Notes under the pieces: generated by a model
What the model saw: the letters and a program-made list of their open reading frames with translations, nothing else
Database searches by the model: none
Told to the model about the DNA's origin: nothing
Part shown: one piece after another, positions 15,990-24,007 of the stretch
How the letters are laid out: each line of letters begins with the position of its first letter
Position numbering within the stretch: the first letter of the stretch is position 1
Translations under genes and position numbers: made by a program
IMG/VR virus record: IMGVR_UViG_3300036884_000260
Location: 1-25,398 of that record
Source of the DNA: a virus
Reading direction: 5' to 3' (one strand)
DNA length: 25,398 nucleotides

Positions 15990-17225
15990 ATGAACAGAGA
16001 TTTTCAAACAGGAATAAGACAGCAGTTTCAAGGCTATTACAAAGTGGGAGTTGTCAATGTCAAGACTGAAGAAATTGAGTGGAAGGCCGAGGGAAAAAAT
16101 TTGATTTTGAATCAAGGGATGGACCATTTGGCCGCATCATCCATTGCTGATCAGATGACGTACGGTATTAACGGAGTGGGAATACGTCCTAATAGCCAAG
16201 GAAGCGGTGTTTCTGAAATTTCTCAATCCGGAGCTACGGTTTATCTATCTAACGCGAGTGGAGATATAACAGATTTTACCATAGCATTTGATGCCTATCC
16301 ATCATTGGCTCAAGTTGGGGATATGATTGCGTATTCCAATGGAAGTCAATCTATAATTACCAGTGTAACGGATGCGACACATCTGGAAGTATCTCCTAGT
16401 TATACGTTTTCTCCCGGGAAAACATTTACTGTTTGGAAAACTTCTCAAGTAGGTCTCCAAGTCGAAATTTCACGTTCCAACAGTTATTTTGTAGGAGCGG
16501 GTAACTGTGGTTCGACGGTATCTGCCAATTCGGTAACGCACCGAAGGTCATATGATTTTCCGGTTCAGAATAGTCCATCATCGTATAACGAACTTGGAAT
16601 TGGATGGGCGAGTAGTGGAGCATCTACTGTGTTCAGCCGAATTTTGACAACCCCCATTCTTGTGTCTTCAGGGTTTAAGCTAAGACTAATATATGATTTG
16701 CAGGCAACGTGGCAACCAACATCTTCAATATATGCAACGGCATCTATTGGACTATGGTTTCCAAATTCAATTGGAACTCAATCTCTACAATCGTTTTTAA
16801 TCTCTACGGTAGATACTAATGGGAACTCTGTTAATTCTAATGCTGTCCTCGACCCATATTACATTACCAGTGGAGGCAATTGGTTTTCAATATGGGTTTC
16901 AAACAATTCAGAATCGCTCGCACCATTCGGAAGTGCTGTTAATCGTACTTCGGCCTTTACCTATAACGCCGCAGGACAGTCGAGCATAGCTAGTTATACT
17001 GCGGGAAGCTATTTGACCGACAGGACGGGTATTACTCCTACAAATTTTAGTTCCAATACTATACGAAGTATTGGATTTGGAATAGTTAATGTAGGAAGTG
17101 GAATATATCCGGCAAGCGCCATATATCAAGCATTTTGTTTTGTGTTTAACCAGCCACAGACTCTTTACAATACACAGCAACTTTCGCTAACATTTAGGCA
17201 AACGTGGGGAAGAACATTAGCATAA
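15990..17225 (+). CDS. Tail-fibre-like virion protein B
   Basis: The 411-aa protein starts 5 nt after AAGGA (15980-15984), which favours this ATG over earlier ones. Its opening (QGYYKVGVVNVKTEEIEWKA ... NLILNQGMDHLAA) is a common entry domain of phage tail and appendage proteins. It is paralogous along most of its length to the next gene. Shared blocks are NLILNxGMD, ISQSGA, KTFTxWKTSQ, MTHRR/VTHRR with YDF, and the C-terminal FVFNQPQTLYNTQQLSLTFR. The gene is AT-rich and has no enzyme motif or membrane segment. A receptor-contacting or appendage role is inferred from composition and location. Confidence 0.75.
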   Translation: MNRDFQTGIRQQFQGYYKVGVVNVKTEEIEWKAEGKNLILNQGMDHLAASSIADQMTYGINGVGIRPNSQGSGVSEISQSGATVYLSNASGDITDFTIAFDAYPSLAQVGDMIAYSNGSQSIITSVTDATHLEVSPSYTFSPGKTFTVWKTSQVGLQVEISRSNSYFVGAGNCGSTVSANSVTHRRSYDFPVQNSPSSYNELGIGWASSGASTVFSRILTTPILVSSGFKLRLIYDLQATWQPTSSIYATASIGLWFPNSIGTQSLQSFLISTVDTNGNSVNSNAVLDPYYITSGGNWFSIWVSNNSESLAPFGSAVNRTSAFTYNAAGQSSIASYTAGSYLTDRTGITPTNFSSNTIRSIGFGIVNVGSGIYPASAIYQAFCFVFNQPQTLYNTQQLSLTFRQTWGRTLA

Positions 17226-17232
17226 GAATAAT

Positions 17233-18573
17233 ATGAGTAAAAATAATGAATTGACATTAGGCGGTGGAATTGATCTTTCCTTGTGCGGACGCTACCGACT
17301 TCAAGTGATAGATGCCACGACAAAAGTAATCATTTCCGATTATGGATGGAACAAAAATCTCATTCTTAACAATGGAATGGATGCTATTGCTGGTAATCTT
17401 ATAGCAAGTTTAACACCCTATGGTATTTGCGGTAGTGGGTCAAGACCAAACCGTATTACCAGTAGTACATCACAAATTTCTCAGTCGGGAGCACAGATAT
17501 ATTTGATGGATACATCTGGGCTTACTGACTTTACCTCCTCCGTGTTTACGAATGGAACTATGTCCTATACATCACGAGCGCAAATCGGGGATGTAATCAT
17601 AGATTCGGATAATAGTCAATCCATGATATTATCTGTTCCCTCTGACGGACTCAATCTTTTTGTGAATGTAAGTCAATCATTTACGGGCGGGAAAACATTC
17701 ACAATTTGGAAAACTTCCCAGACACATTTGCAAGGAGAAGTACATAGAAGTAGTGCATATATTCTTGTCGGGTCAAGTAGTTTACTTGGATGGAATCAAG
17801 GAACATATGTAAGTGCAAGTGTTATGACTCATCGTAGAACTTATGATTTTGCAGTTGAATCGGCTACTCAATCATATAAAGAAGTAGGAATTGGATGGTC
17901 TCCAACGTTAAACGATACTGCGGTATTTAGCAGAGCAGTACTTCCAAATTCTGTCAGTGTTGTGCCAAATCAACAATTACGAATGACTTATGATTTACAA
18001 GTAACCTTCGGTCCAACGTCGGTAAGATACAAAACTCCCACGATTACTGGATGGCCAGTCCCTCCCTCCACAACAACAGAAATGTCAGAATCTATGCAAC
18101 TTTTCTATGGTGGGTTTAGCAATAATTGGATGGCCAGTGCCGTTAATACAGACGGGGGGAATACGGGATGGCCAGTTTTAGACCCTACTGGTCGTGTAGC
18201 GAGTTGGGACGGATACTCTTCCTATGGATGTTCTATGTTCGTTTCGTCTAACTCAGCTTCATTAGTACCTTTCGGGTCGTGCGTTGATAGAAGTACTAAT
18301 GGGTATTTGGCATTTCCTGTTCTTGATCCTTATATTCCCGGAAGTTATGTGATTTATAAACGTGCAACTTTCGATGTATCTTCTGCTAATGTGACAAACA
18401 TACGTAGTGTTGGGTTTGGACTTTATTATTATTTGGGGGGTGATATTTATTCCCGACCATACTGGGGAAATGCCCAAGCATTTTGTTGCGTTTTCACCCA
18501 ACCACAAACGAAAACAAATTTGCAAACTTTAACTCTCGGATGGAAATCTACATGGGCTAGAGTCATACAGTAA
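17233..18573 (+). CDS. Tail-fibre-like virion protein B' (paralogue of B)
   Basis: The 446-aa protein follows B after 7 nt with only a weak ribosome site. It aligns with B from NLILNNGMDAIAGNLIA through ISQSGAQIYLMDTSG, KTFTIWKTSQTHLQGEVHRS and MTHRRTYDFAVES to the end (FCCVFTQPQTKTNLQTLTL). It has extra residues mainly in the 190-310 region. The two genes are a tandem duplication that has diverged substantially. In phage tails such pairs may form hetero-oligomers or serve as alternative adhesins; which applies here cannot be told from sequence. The start and frame are well supported by homology to B. Confidence 0.75.
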   Translation: MSKNNELTLGGGIDLSLCGRYRLQVIDATTKVIISDYGWNKNLILNNGMDAIAGNLIASLTPYGICGSGSRPNRITSSTSQISQSGAQIYLMDTSGLTDFTSSVFTNGTMSYTSRAQIGDVIIDSDNSQSMILSVPSDGLNLFVNVSQSFTGGKTFTIWKTSQTHLQGEVHRSSAYILVGSSSLLGWNQGTYVSASVMTHRRTYDFAVESATQSYKEVGIGWSPTLNDTAVFSRAVLPNSVSVVPNQQLRMTYDLQVTFGPTSVRYKTPTITGWPVPPSTTTEMSESMQLFYGGFSNNWMASAVNTDGGNTGWPVLDPTGRVASWDGYSSYGCSMFVSSNSASLVPFGSCVDRSTNGYLAFPVLDPYIPGSYVIYKRATFDVSSANVTNIRSVGFGLYYYLGGDIYSRPYWGNAQAFCCVFTQPQTKTNLQTLTLGWKSTWARVIQ

Positions 18574-18578
18574 TCAGT

Positions 18579-19289
18579 ATGCTTAAGCAACTCAAAAAAA
18601 CGGATGTGATGACATCTCCGTTTCGTGCCACAAAGGCACGGGAGTTGTATAATGTACAGAACCCCGATACTTTGGTTTTGGAAGAGGACTCGGCAAGTGT
18701 AATCGTTCCCGATACGCAGATTGCTCTCGACTATGTTGATTACGTGACGGGCACGCCGCTTCTCAACCGTGAATGCGACATTGCACTTGAACAGCAAACG
18801 GAGGACTTGGCCGTTTATGAAGAGGGAACCACTGGAAGTTTGAAGACTTTCAATTCCGCTTCCGCCGAGAAAAACCTCAATACGGGGACGTATAAAGAAC
18901 TCCTTTACAATCAGATGTTTCGTGCATTCTATAATCAGTATCATAACCCAACTGAAATCTTTGGGATGGAGAACATTGATTTCCCGTTGAGTAAAACAAA
19001 CCGATATTTGGCGGATAGGTTTAGAATGTTTACCATACCCCGTTCCGTTATGGGAGACAAAATCTCCCCGGGGAGTGTTATTTTCGAGGACACTGCGTTT
19101 GATGATAATGTTGTTGTAGTGGACGATGCCAATGGAAATCTGATTGCTGGAAACAACCTATTCTCGAAGGTCCAAGAGGTTCGGGTGCTTGGGAATGATG
19201 TATTACAGGGAAAGTCGTCTTATACTTGCTCCGTTTTTTATGACGGTCCACCAGTGGGAAATACAGTTCTCACGGCAACCCTGATTTAA
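18579..19289 (+). CDS. Tail-associated protein A' (short paralogue of A)
   Basis: The 236-aa product matches the first ~215 residues of A: TSPFRATKARELYNVQNPD, ALDYVDYVTGTPLLNRECDI, NPTEIFGMENIDFPLSKT, RMFTIPRSVMGDKISPGSV, NLIAGNNLFSKVQEVR. It then ends with a short unrelated tail (SSYTCSVFYDGPPVGNTVL) in place of the Ig domain and repeats of A. This defines the ~215-residue unit as the conserved core. The core type is familiar from environmental T4-like phage tail regions but has no assigned function. It starts 5 nt after the B' stop. A 41-nt gap with a TATTTATA element follows. Confidence 0.75.
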   Translation: MLKQLKKTDVMTSPFRATKARELYNVQNPDTLVLEEDSASVIVPDTQIALDYVDYVTGTPLLNRECDIALEQQTEDLAVYEEGTTGSLKTFNSASAEKNLNTGTYKELLYNQMFRAFYNQYHNPTEIFGMENIDFPLSKTNRYLADRFRMFTIPRSVMGDKISPGSVIFEDTAFDDNVVVVDDANGNLIAGNNLFSKVQEVRVLGNDVLQGKSSYTCSVFYDGPPVGNTVLTATLI

Positions 19290-19314
19290 TTGGCATAAAT
19301 GGATGAGGATTTCA

Positions 19315-19322
19315 TATTTATA
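19315..19322 (+). promoter_or_regulatory. TATTTATA element before the fn3 gene
   Basis: TATTTATAACTGA lies 8 nt before the ATG at 19331, the same spacing as at 14553. CATA/TATG arms (19313-19316 and 19330-19333) could pair across it. There is no Shine-Dalgarno site. Confidence 0.45.
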
Positions 19323-19330
19323 ACTGACCT

Positions 19331-19633
19331 ATGTTAACTGCATCAATATCTTGGAACTACTCCCTCTCGGACAACACGGGGTTTCTGTTGCAACGATCAA
19401 CGGACTCGGCGTCAACGTGGACCATAAATTATCCAACCCCAGCTTCGCAAACGTCCTATTTGGACATGACCATTGAGCCGTATGTAACATACTCGTATCA
19501 CGTTGCCCCAACAAATAAATATGGAACGGGGTCTTGGAGCAATATAGGAATTGTTCCTGTCCGCTCCTGTGGGAGGATACAAAATTTGCGGGTGGGATAC
19601 GGTGCTAAGTCAGATGACAACTTCAAGTTGTAA
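19331..19633 (+). CDS. fn3-domain protein, 5' part of an apparently frameshifted gene
   Basis: The 100-aa frame encodes one fibronectin type III domain (ISWNYSLSDNTGFLLQRS ... VTYSYHVAPTNKYGTGSWSN), closely like the start of the gene at 20035. After GIVPV the reading turns into an Arg/Lys-rich stretch (RSCGRIQNLRVGYGAKSDDN) that ends at 19633. Meanwhile the +1 frame carries a folded-looking domain onward to 20030. The likeliest reading is one gene with a +1 shift between 19548 and 19630. This could be a mutation, an assembly error or programmed shifting. Alternatively these are two overlapping genes. Confidence 0.6.
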   Translation: MLTASISWNYSLSDNTGFLLQRSTDSASTWTINYPTPASQTSYLDMTIEPYVTYSYHVAPTNKYGTGSWSNIGIVPVRSCGRIQNLRVGYGAKSDDNFKL

Positions 19634-20030
19634 TCCTTCCGTATCTCCAGAATGGGATGGAGTATTTAATCAAATGTCAACAACTATGCCGGGTTTCAAT
19701 GGAAGTGATTCTTCGGTTATTCCTCTTCCGGTATGGTATTTTACTGGAAGGTCCATAGGTGGAAACAGCGTATCTGCTGATGAAGCTCCAGATTGGCCAG
19801 ACAACGATTGGCAAATGTTTGATAATATAACTAGGATTTTCTGGTCTTGGGATTCGAATTTATGGACTTTAGAAATTGCTTGTGCGGGTGGCAGCAACAT
19901 TTGGTGGTTCGGAAGAGGAGATAGTACAGATATAAATAATCCATCGGGAAATTATACCAATGACAATGTAACTGGTATAAGCACAATGCCCGAAACTATT
20001 GTGATAAAAGCGTTGTCAGATACTTGCTAA
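19551..20030 (+). CDS. 3' part of the frameshifted fn3 gene, or a separate small tail protein
   Basis: This frame is open from 19548 to the TAA at 20028. It has no good start of its own: 19551 is TTG, and the first ATG, at 19614, lacks a ribosome site. The product is a Trp- and Asp-rich domain (EWDGVFNQMSTTMPGF, FTGRSIGGNSVSADEAPDW, FWSWDSNLWTLEIACAGGSN, IWWFGRGDSTD, GNYTNDNVTGISTMPETIVI). Its pattern resembles small add-on domains of phage virion proteins. Joined to the fn3 frame it would give a protein of about 230 aa. The AT-rich composition differs from the fn3 part, so the shift lies at or near a recombination join. Function beyond a surface domain is unknown. Confidence 0.5.
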   Translation: MFLSAPVGGYKICGWDTVLSQMTTSSCNPSVSPEWDGVFNQMSTTMPGFNGSDSSVIPLPVWYFTGRSIGGNSVSADEAPDWPDNDWQMFDNITRIFWSWDSNLWTLEIACAGGSNIWWFGRGDSTDINNPSGNYTNDNVTGISTMPETIVIKALSDTC

Positions 20031-20034
20031 ATCT

Positions 20035-21483
20035 ATGACCCCTCAAATAATTGTAAATTGGACGTACGCACTCACAGATAACACTGGATTTTTGCTCCAG
20101 AGATGCTCAGACATTAGTGGGGAATGGAATGATTTAGTTTCACTTAGTTCGACTTCATTCGAATATACAGATGAGGATGTTATTTTGGGAGATACTAAAT
20201 CATATCAAGTTGCTGCGACCAATGAATTTGGAACCGGGGGGTTCAGTAATTCGGGAAGTGTGTATATCGCATCGTCGGGACCAACCACGATATATCTTAC
20301 AACCAATGCGTCTTCTGATATAAAGCCATATGACGGAAGTGTGAGTTCTTCCGCTTCTCCAACTGTTACACCAGACATAACAGTTTATGGTGATAGTCAT
20401 GATCTCACTCAATCTTTCGACGAGAAACTCGTGGGATACAGAACTCTTTCGGTAACCGGAGGCTCGATAGTTTCGGCATCCTCCGGAAACACTTATATCG
20501 TTGGAGCCGCAGAAACCAACACCGGGTCAATCACCGGACCACCCACTGGGTCTATTAATACTGGTAGTTACTTGGTTATACCTCCGGATACCGATTTATC
20601 ATACAGTCAATATTATATAAATATTCAGAATTTAGCAAGCGGAAGTAATGGGTTTTTACTTTTCAATAATCAAGAATTTTACTATGCTCTAACATCATCA
20701 AATTGTATTAGTTGGAGTGTTGTTTCTACTTCTTCCGTGAATCTTCCATATATTGTGGGATATGGTAATGGTCGTTATATTGGTCTTGGGTCAGCGAATA
20801 ACGCTCAATATTCAGATGATGGTGGTGTTACGTGGAATGCAGTGATTACTCCATCATCAGAGTTGATGTATGACGTTCTTTATACTGGAACCAAATTTGT
20901 AGCGTGTGGAGTTAATGGAACTATAATGACTTCTTCAAACGGTGCGGATTGGTGGGCTGGGTCTGTTGGAACAACTGACTTTCTGAATAGTATGGCCTAC
21001 GACGGAGTTGGACGTTATGTGGCAGCAAGTAGAACCAATCAGGGAAGCCCTGGTGGTACTGGAACTCTTTATACTTCAACCGATGCCATCAACTGGGTAG
21101 CGGTGTCATCTTCTGTTCCTACCACAAACGGTTATCTCGGAGTAACGTATAGTCCTTTATCTGGAGGTATGTTTTTAGCAGTTGGCGAGGGCGGATTGAT
21201 GGCTACCTCGTCCAATGGAGTGGATTGGATGGACAATAGCGGGGTTATTCCGATAGTAAATAGTGGATTACCAGCCGTGACTTGGAACAATGATGGATTG
21301 TATTTTTCTCTGGCTAATGGTGGTGGGTACATATTTTCATCAACCGATGGACTCAATTGGACTCTTAATGCAATAAATCCATACTACAATTATGGTGGAG
21401 CCAATTATAGTGGTGTACAACGTATAAACTATTATTCATCATTGAACAAACTGGTTATTTTTGGAACAACACCAGGCGTGTAA
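20035..21483 (+). CDS. fn3 plus BNR/Asp-box beta-propeller virion protein
   Basis: The 482-aa protein begins with an fn3 domain (residues ~3-85, VNWTYALTDNTGFLLQRC ... SYQVAATNEFGTGGFSN), paralogous to the preceding gene. A Ser/Thr/Gly-rich linker follows (~90-190). Residues ~205-482 form a propeller of sialidase/BNR type with Asp boxes at about 260 (SDDGGVTW), 300 (SSNGADWW), 348 (STDAINW), 392 (SSNGVDW) and 435 (SSTDGLNW). No sialidase Arg triad is evident, so catalysis should not be assumed. The gene starts 4 nt after the previous stop, without a strong ribosome site. A tail-fibre or adhesin role is inferred from the domain set and neighbours. Confidence 0.8.
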   Translation: MTPQIIVNWTYALTDNTGFLLQRCSDISGEWNDLVSLSSTSFEYTDEDVILGDTKSYQVAATNEFGTGGFSNSGSVYIASSGPTTIYLTTNASSDIKPYDGSVSSSASPTVTPDITVYGDSHDLTQSFDEKLVGYRTLSVTGGSIVSASSGNTYIVGAAETNTGSITGPPTGSINTGSYLVIPPDTDLSYSQYYINIQNLASGSNGFLLFNNQEFYYALTSSNCISWSVVSTSSVNLPYIVGYGNGRYIGLGSANNAQYSDDGGVTWNAVITPSSELMYDVLYTGTKFVACGVNGTIMTSSNGADWWAGSVGTTDFLNSMAYDGVGRYVAASRTNQGSPGGTGTLYTSTDAINWVAVSSSVPTTNGYLGVTYSPLSGGMFLAVGEGGLMATSSNGVDWMDNSGVIPIVNSGLPAVTWNNDGLYFSLANGGGYIFSSTDGLNWTLNAINPYYNYGGANYSGVQRINYYSSLNKLVIFGTTPGV

Positions 21484-21497
21484 TTTCATATTGCCGA

Positions 21498-21505
21498 TAT
21501 GTATA
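21498..21505 (+). promoter_or_regulatory. TATGTATA element before the FG-GAP gene
   Basis: TATGTATAGACGAG lies 10 nt before the ATG at 21516 and shares TATAGAYGAG with the 11791 element. A CATAT/ATATG dyad (21487-21491 and 21497-21501) overlaps its left edge. GAGAG before the ATG could serve as a weak ribosome site. Confidence 0.4.
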
Positions 21506-21515
21506 GACGAGAGTT

Positions 21516-23960
21516 ATGTTTGTAAACGTCAAAAACGAAAACTACGGCTACGCCGTGGCCACCTACGGCGATTATGTCGCTGTTGCTAATCCGGACTTTC
21601 TCCGTTGGGATCACCTGACTGCAAGTAATCAACACACGGGGTCTGTGGATGTATTCCTTTATAATAAGTCCACAGATGAACATGATTACGTTGGAACTCT
21701 TTACCAACTTTGGAGAGAAATGGATGTTATATTGACTACGGAACTAAATGGTTCTGTTTCTTCTTCTTTCAGAATAGGTGCTGAATCTTCCAGTCTTGAG
21801 CCTCAATATAGCGAATTTGATATTGCTATTGACAAAGACCTTTACACGTCATCTTTAGAAAATGGATTTGGGCATGACATTGACATGTACGAGAAGTACC
21901 TGTTAGTTGGATGCCCGTATATGACTGAGGCGGTCATTACATCGGGTAGTTTTTCTGGCACGGGGATTCCGAGAATTACAGCATCATGGGCAATGGCCGA
22001 GGTCTATGATTTGGCCAGAATAGTATGGACTGCCAATAGCGCAAGTGCTGCTGCATTTACCATTGATGACCCCGATTTGTATTCCTCTTTTGTAGAGACG
22101 GGTTCATTCGGAATGGCGGTTTCTATTAACCGAGACTGGATTGCGATTGGGTCTCCCTACTACAATGGGAACACTGGGGTTGTTTATTTGTACAAGAACC
22201 AGACCACAGGAAACAATTACTCATGGTCTCTGTATCAGAAGATTTACCCGACTAATGCCGTCCCCCAAGCCCAGTTTGGGTTTAGTTTGAAACTGAACAA
22301 GTACGATGGTCCAAACAGCTACAGTTTAGTGGTTGGCTGTGGGAATACTCAAAACTCCGTGGCGTATTACTTTGAGTATGTAAACAATGTATGGTCTCAA
22401 TCGTTTGTTTTCCGACCTGATTTAAGCATCCAGCCAATGACGTTTAATCCTGAGTATGTTCCTCAACCCGGGAACATTACCATGAATACTGCCAATGGAT
22501 TTGGTCAAGCAGTAGGAACCTATGGGGATGCCGTTATTGTCGGAGAGCCGTATGACCGCAATTTCTTCGAGTACAGTGGGTCCACGCTGTATCAACAAGG
22601 GTCGGTTTACATCTTTGAACGTTGTTCTGGGTCAACGGGATGGTATCAAGTTCTGAAAACTTATGGGACTCCAACGACTCTGTACAATAACCGAGCGGGA
22701 TGGTCGGTTGATTTGTTTGGCACCAATGCCGTGGCAGGAGTGCCTAAAATTGATGTTGATAGCATGACTTCTTGTTATATCGCAGGAACGTTGAACCAGT
22801 TGCACTATTGCAATGCTGACTTGCAAACTCTGTTGGATGGGCAGGCAATGTTTATACAAAAGAATACTGTCTCGGGTGTGTGGAGCATTACCAATGTCTA
22901 TCAGCGAAAGAAGAAGTATCTGAGTCCGTATCGTGATTATGGATATGATGTTGCTATTGCCGACGAGTCTATGGTTGTAGGCGCTCCTATGGTTTTGGCA
23001 GACAACAACCGAAGCATCAACATTGAAACGACTCAGAGTTCCGACACGAGATTGGACGACCTTACGGGAAAGGCGTACATTTACAATCTTCACAACCTTC
23101 GTGACCAGTTTCATGTAGGAAATGTTTTCTATCGGAACGGGAAAATCATTATCATGACCTCGGGGTCTGTGTTTGACGGGTTGTTCTACAATCCTGTCAA
23201 TACCTACACCTATGAGTATGATTTGGAGTTCAAGAGCCAGCATACTATTTTCGAGAAACAAATCATTTGCACGGTTGACCCCGGCGAGTTCAATGTCAGT
23301 ACCAATCCTTCGGCAGTGGTGCAAACACCCTCTGTTCTTGACATCAATCAAAACGGTGTATTCGATTTCCAAGATGCCGACGTGATTTTGCGATACATGC
23401 AATACAAAAACACGTCCATCCTCGGTCTTCCAATTTCCACTGATTGGAGTTCTTCTATCGTAAATACCGACGACGAAATAAGCTTATTGAACTACTATCA
23501 AGCCAATACCGATGACGCCACTACGCCGCAGTTAGTGAGTGAAAGTTTACTCCGATGGGAAACTGTTGATACCGAGATGCAAACTACTCTTGACCTCAAC
23601 CAAGATTTCCGCATTGATTATCGGGATATGAATATCATGTGGAAGTATTTCACTCACAGATTGACCCAAGAAAACTACGCCACGTTCATTACGCCTTCAT
23701 GCCATCGCCGTCTTTTCAGTGATGTTATGGACTATCTTAATGGGTTGAGTCAGAAGTTTTCCAAACCCGCCATCAAATCCGATTTCTTGGACTATGAGCG
23801 ATTGAGTGCTTTCGACAAGACAGGCTCGTTCTTGGCTCCAATGACCACAACCATTGGGCTTTATAGCGGACTGGAGCTAGTGGCTCTAGCCAAACTCGGA
23901 ACACCCATTAAGATTACGCCCGAATTGCCAATCAATTTTGTCGTTAAGATGGATTTTTAA
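21516..23960 (+). CDS. FG-GAP propeller virion protein with dockerin-like calcium loops
   Basis: This is an 814-aa protein. Residues ~1-540 carry FG-GAP/integrin-alpha-type repeats: YGYAVATYGDYVAVANPD, FGHDIDMYEKYLLVGCPY, FGMAVSINRDWIAIGSPYYN, FGQAVGTYGDAVIVGEPYD, AGWSVDLFGTNAVAGVPKID and YGYDVAIADESMVVGAPM. Residues ~600-720 form a dockerin-like pair of calcium loops: DINQNGVFDFQDADVILRY (D609, N611, N613, D617, D620) and DLNQDFRIDYRDMNIMWKYF (D693, N695, D697, D701, D704). Both have acidic or amide residues at loop positions 1, 3, 5, 9 and 12. The last ~40 residues match the end of the protein at 12476-13630. Propeller proteins of this kind are surface or adhesion components; a tail appendage role is inferred. 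Confidence 0.85.
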   Translation: MFVNVKNENYGYAVATYGDYVAVANPDFLRWDHLTASNQHTGSVDVFLYNKSTDEHDYVGTLYQLWREMDVILTTELNGSVSSSFRIGAESSSLEPQYSEFDIAIDKDLYTSSLENGFGHDIDMYEKYLLVGCPYMTEAVITSGSFSGTGIPRITASWAMAEVYDLARIVWTANSASAAAFTIDDPDLYSSFVETGSFGMAVSINRDWIAIGSPYYNGNTGVVYLYKNQTTGNNYSWSLYQKIYPTNAVPQAQFGFSLKLNKYDGPNSYSLVVGCGNTQNSVAYYFEYVNNVWSQSFVFRPDLSIQPMTFNPEYVPQPGNITMNTANGFGQAVGTYGDAVIVGEPYDRNFFEYSGSTLYQQGSVYIFERCSGSTGWYQVLKTYGTPTTLYNNRAGWSVDLFGTNAVAGVPKIDVDSMTSCYIAGTLNQLHYCNADLQTLLDGQAMFIQKNTVSGVWSITNVYQRKKKYLSPYRDYGYDVAIADESMVVGAPMVLADNNRSINIETTQSSDTRLDDLTGKAYIYNLHNLRDQFHVGNVFYRNGKIIIMTSGSVFDGLFYNPVNTYTYEYDLEFKSQHTIFEKQIICTVDPGEFNVSTNPSAVVQTPSVLDINQNGVFDFQDADVILRYMQYKNTSILGLPISTDWSSSIVNTDDEISLLNYYQANTDDATTPQLVSESLLRWETVDTEMQTTLDLNQDFRIDYRDMNIMWKYFTHRLTQENYATFITPSCHRRLFSDVMDYLNGLSQKFSKPAIKSDFLDYERLSAFDKTGSFLAPMTTTIGLYSGLELVALAKLGTPIKITPELPINFVVKMDF

Positions 23961-23962
23961 TA

Positions 23963-23991
23963 TTGACATGAAATCTGTTTTATGGTAGTAT
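23963..23991 (+). promoter_or_regulatory. Sigma70-type promoter for homing endonuclease 2
   Basis: TTGACA (23963-23968), a 17-nt spacer, and TAGTAT (23986-23991) preceded by TGG, an extended -10. Predicted transcription start is near 23998, about 20 nt before the ATG at 24017. It is the only near-consensus host-type promoter noticed in the window. Confidence 0.65.
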
Positions 23992-24007
23992 TTTGTCCGT
24001 TGGGTCA

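Noticed and set aside
20616-20623. TATAAATA, the T4 late-promoter box, on the + strand
   Set aside because: It falls in the middle of the propeller gene, far from any start, and is easily explained by the codons for YYINIQN. A single copy in AT-rich sequence is not significant.
20035-21483. Active sialidase
   Set aside because: Asp boxes alone mark a propeller fold, and the Arg triad, Tyr/Glu pair and catalytic Asp of sialidases were not identified.
22632-23402. 256-codon open frame on the minus strand
   Set aside because: It lies wholly within the FG-GAP/dockerin gene, whose + strand frame has clear domains. The minus product has no recognisable motif, and its length follows from the codon bias of the real gene.
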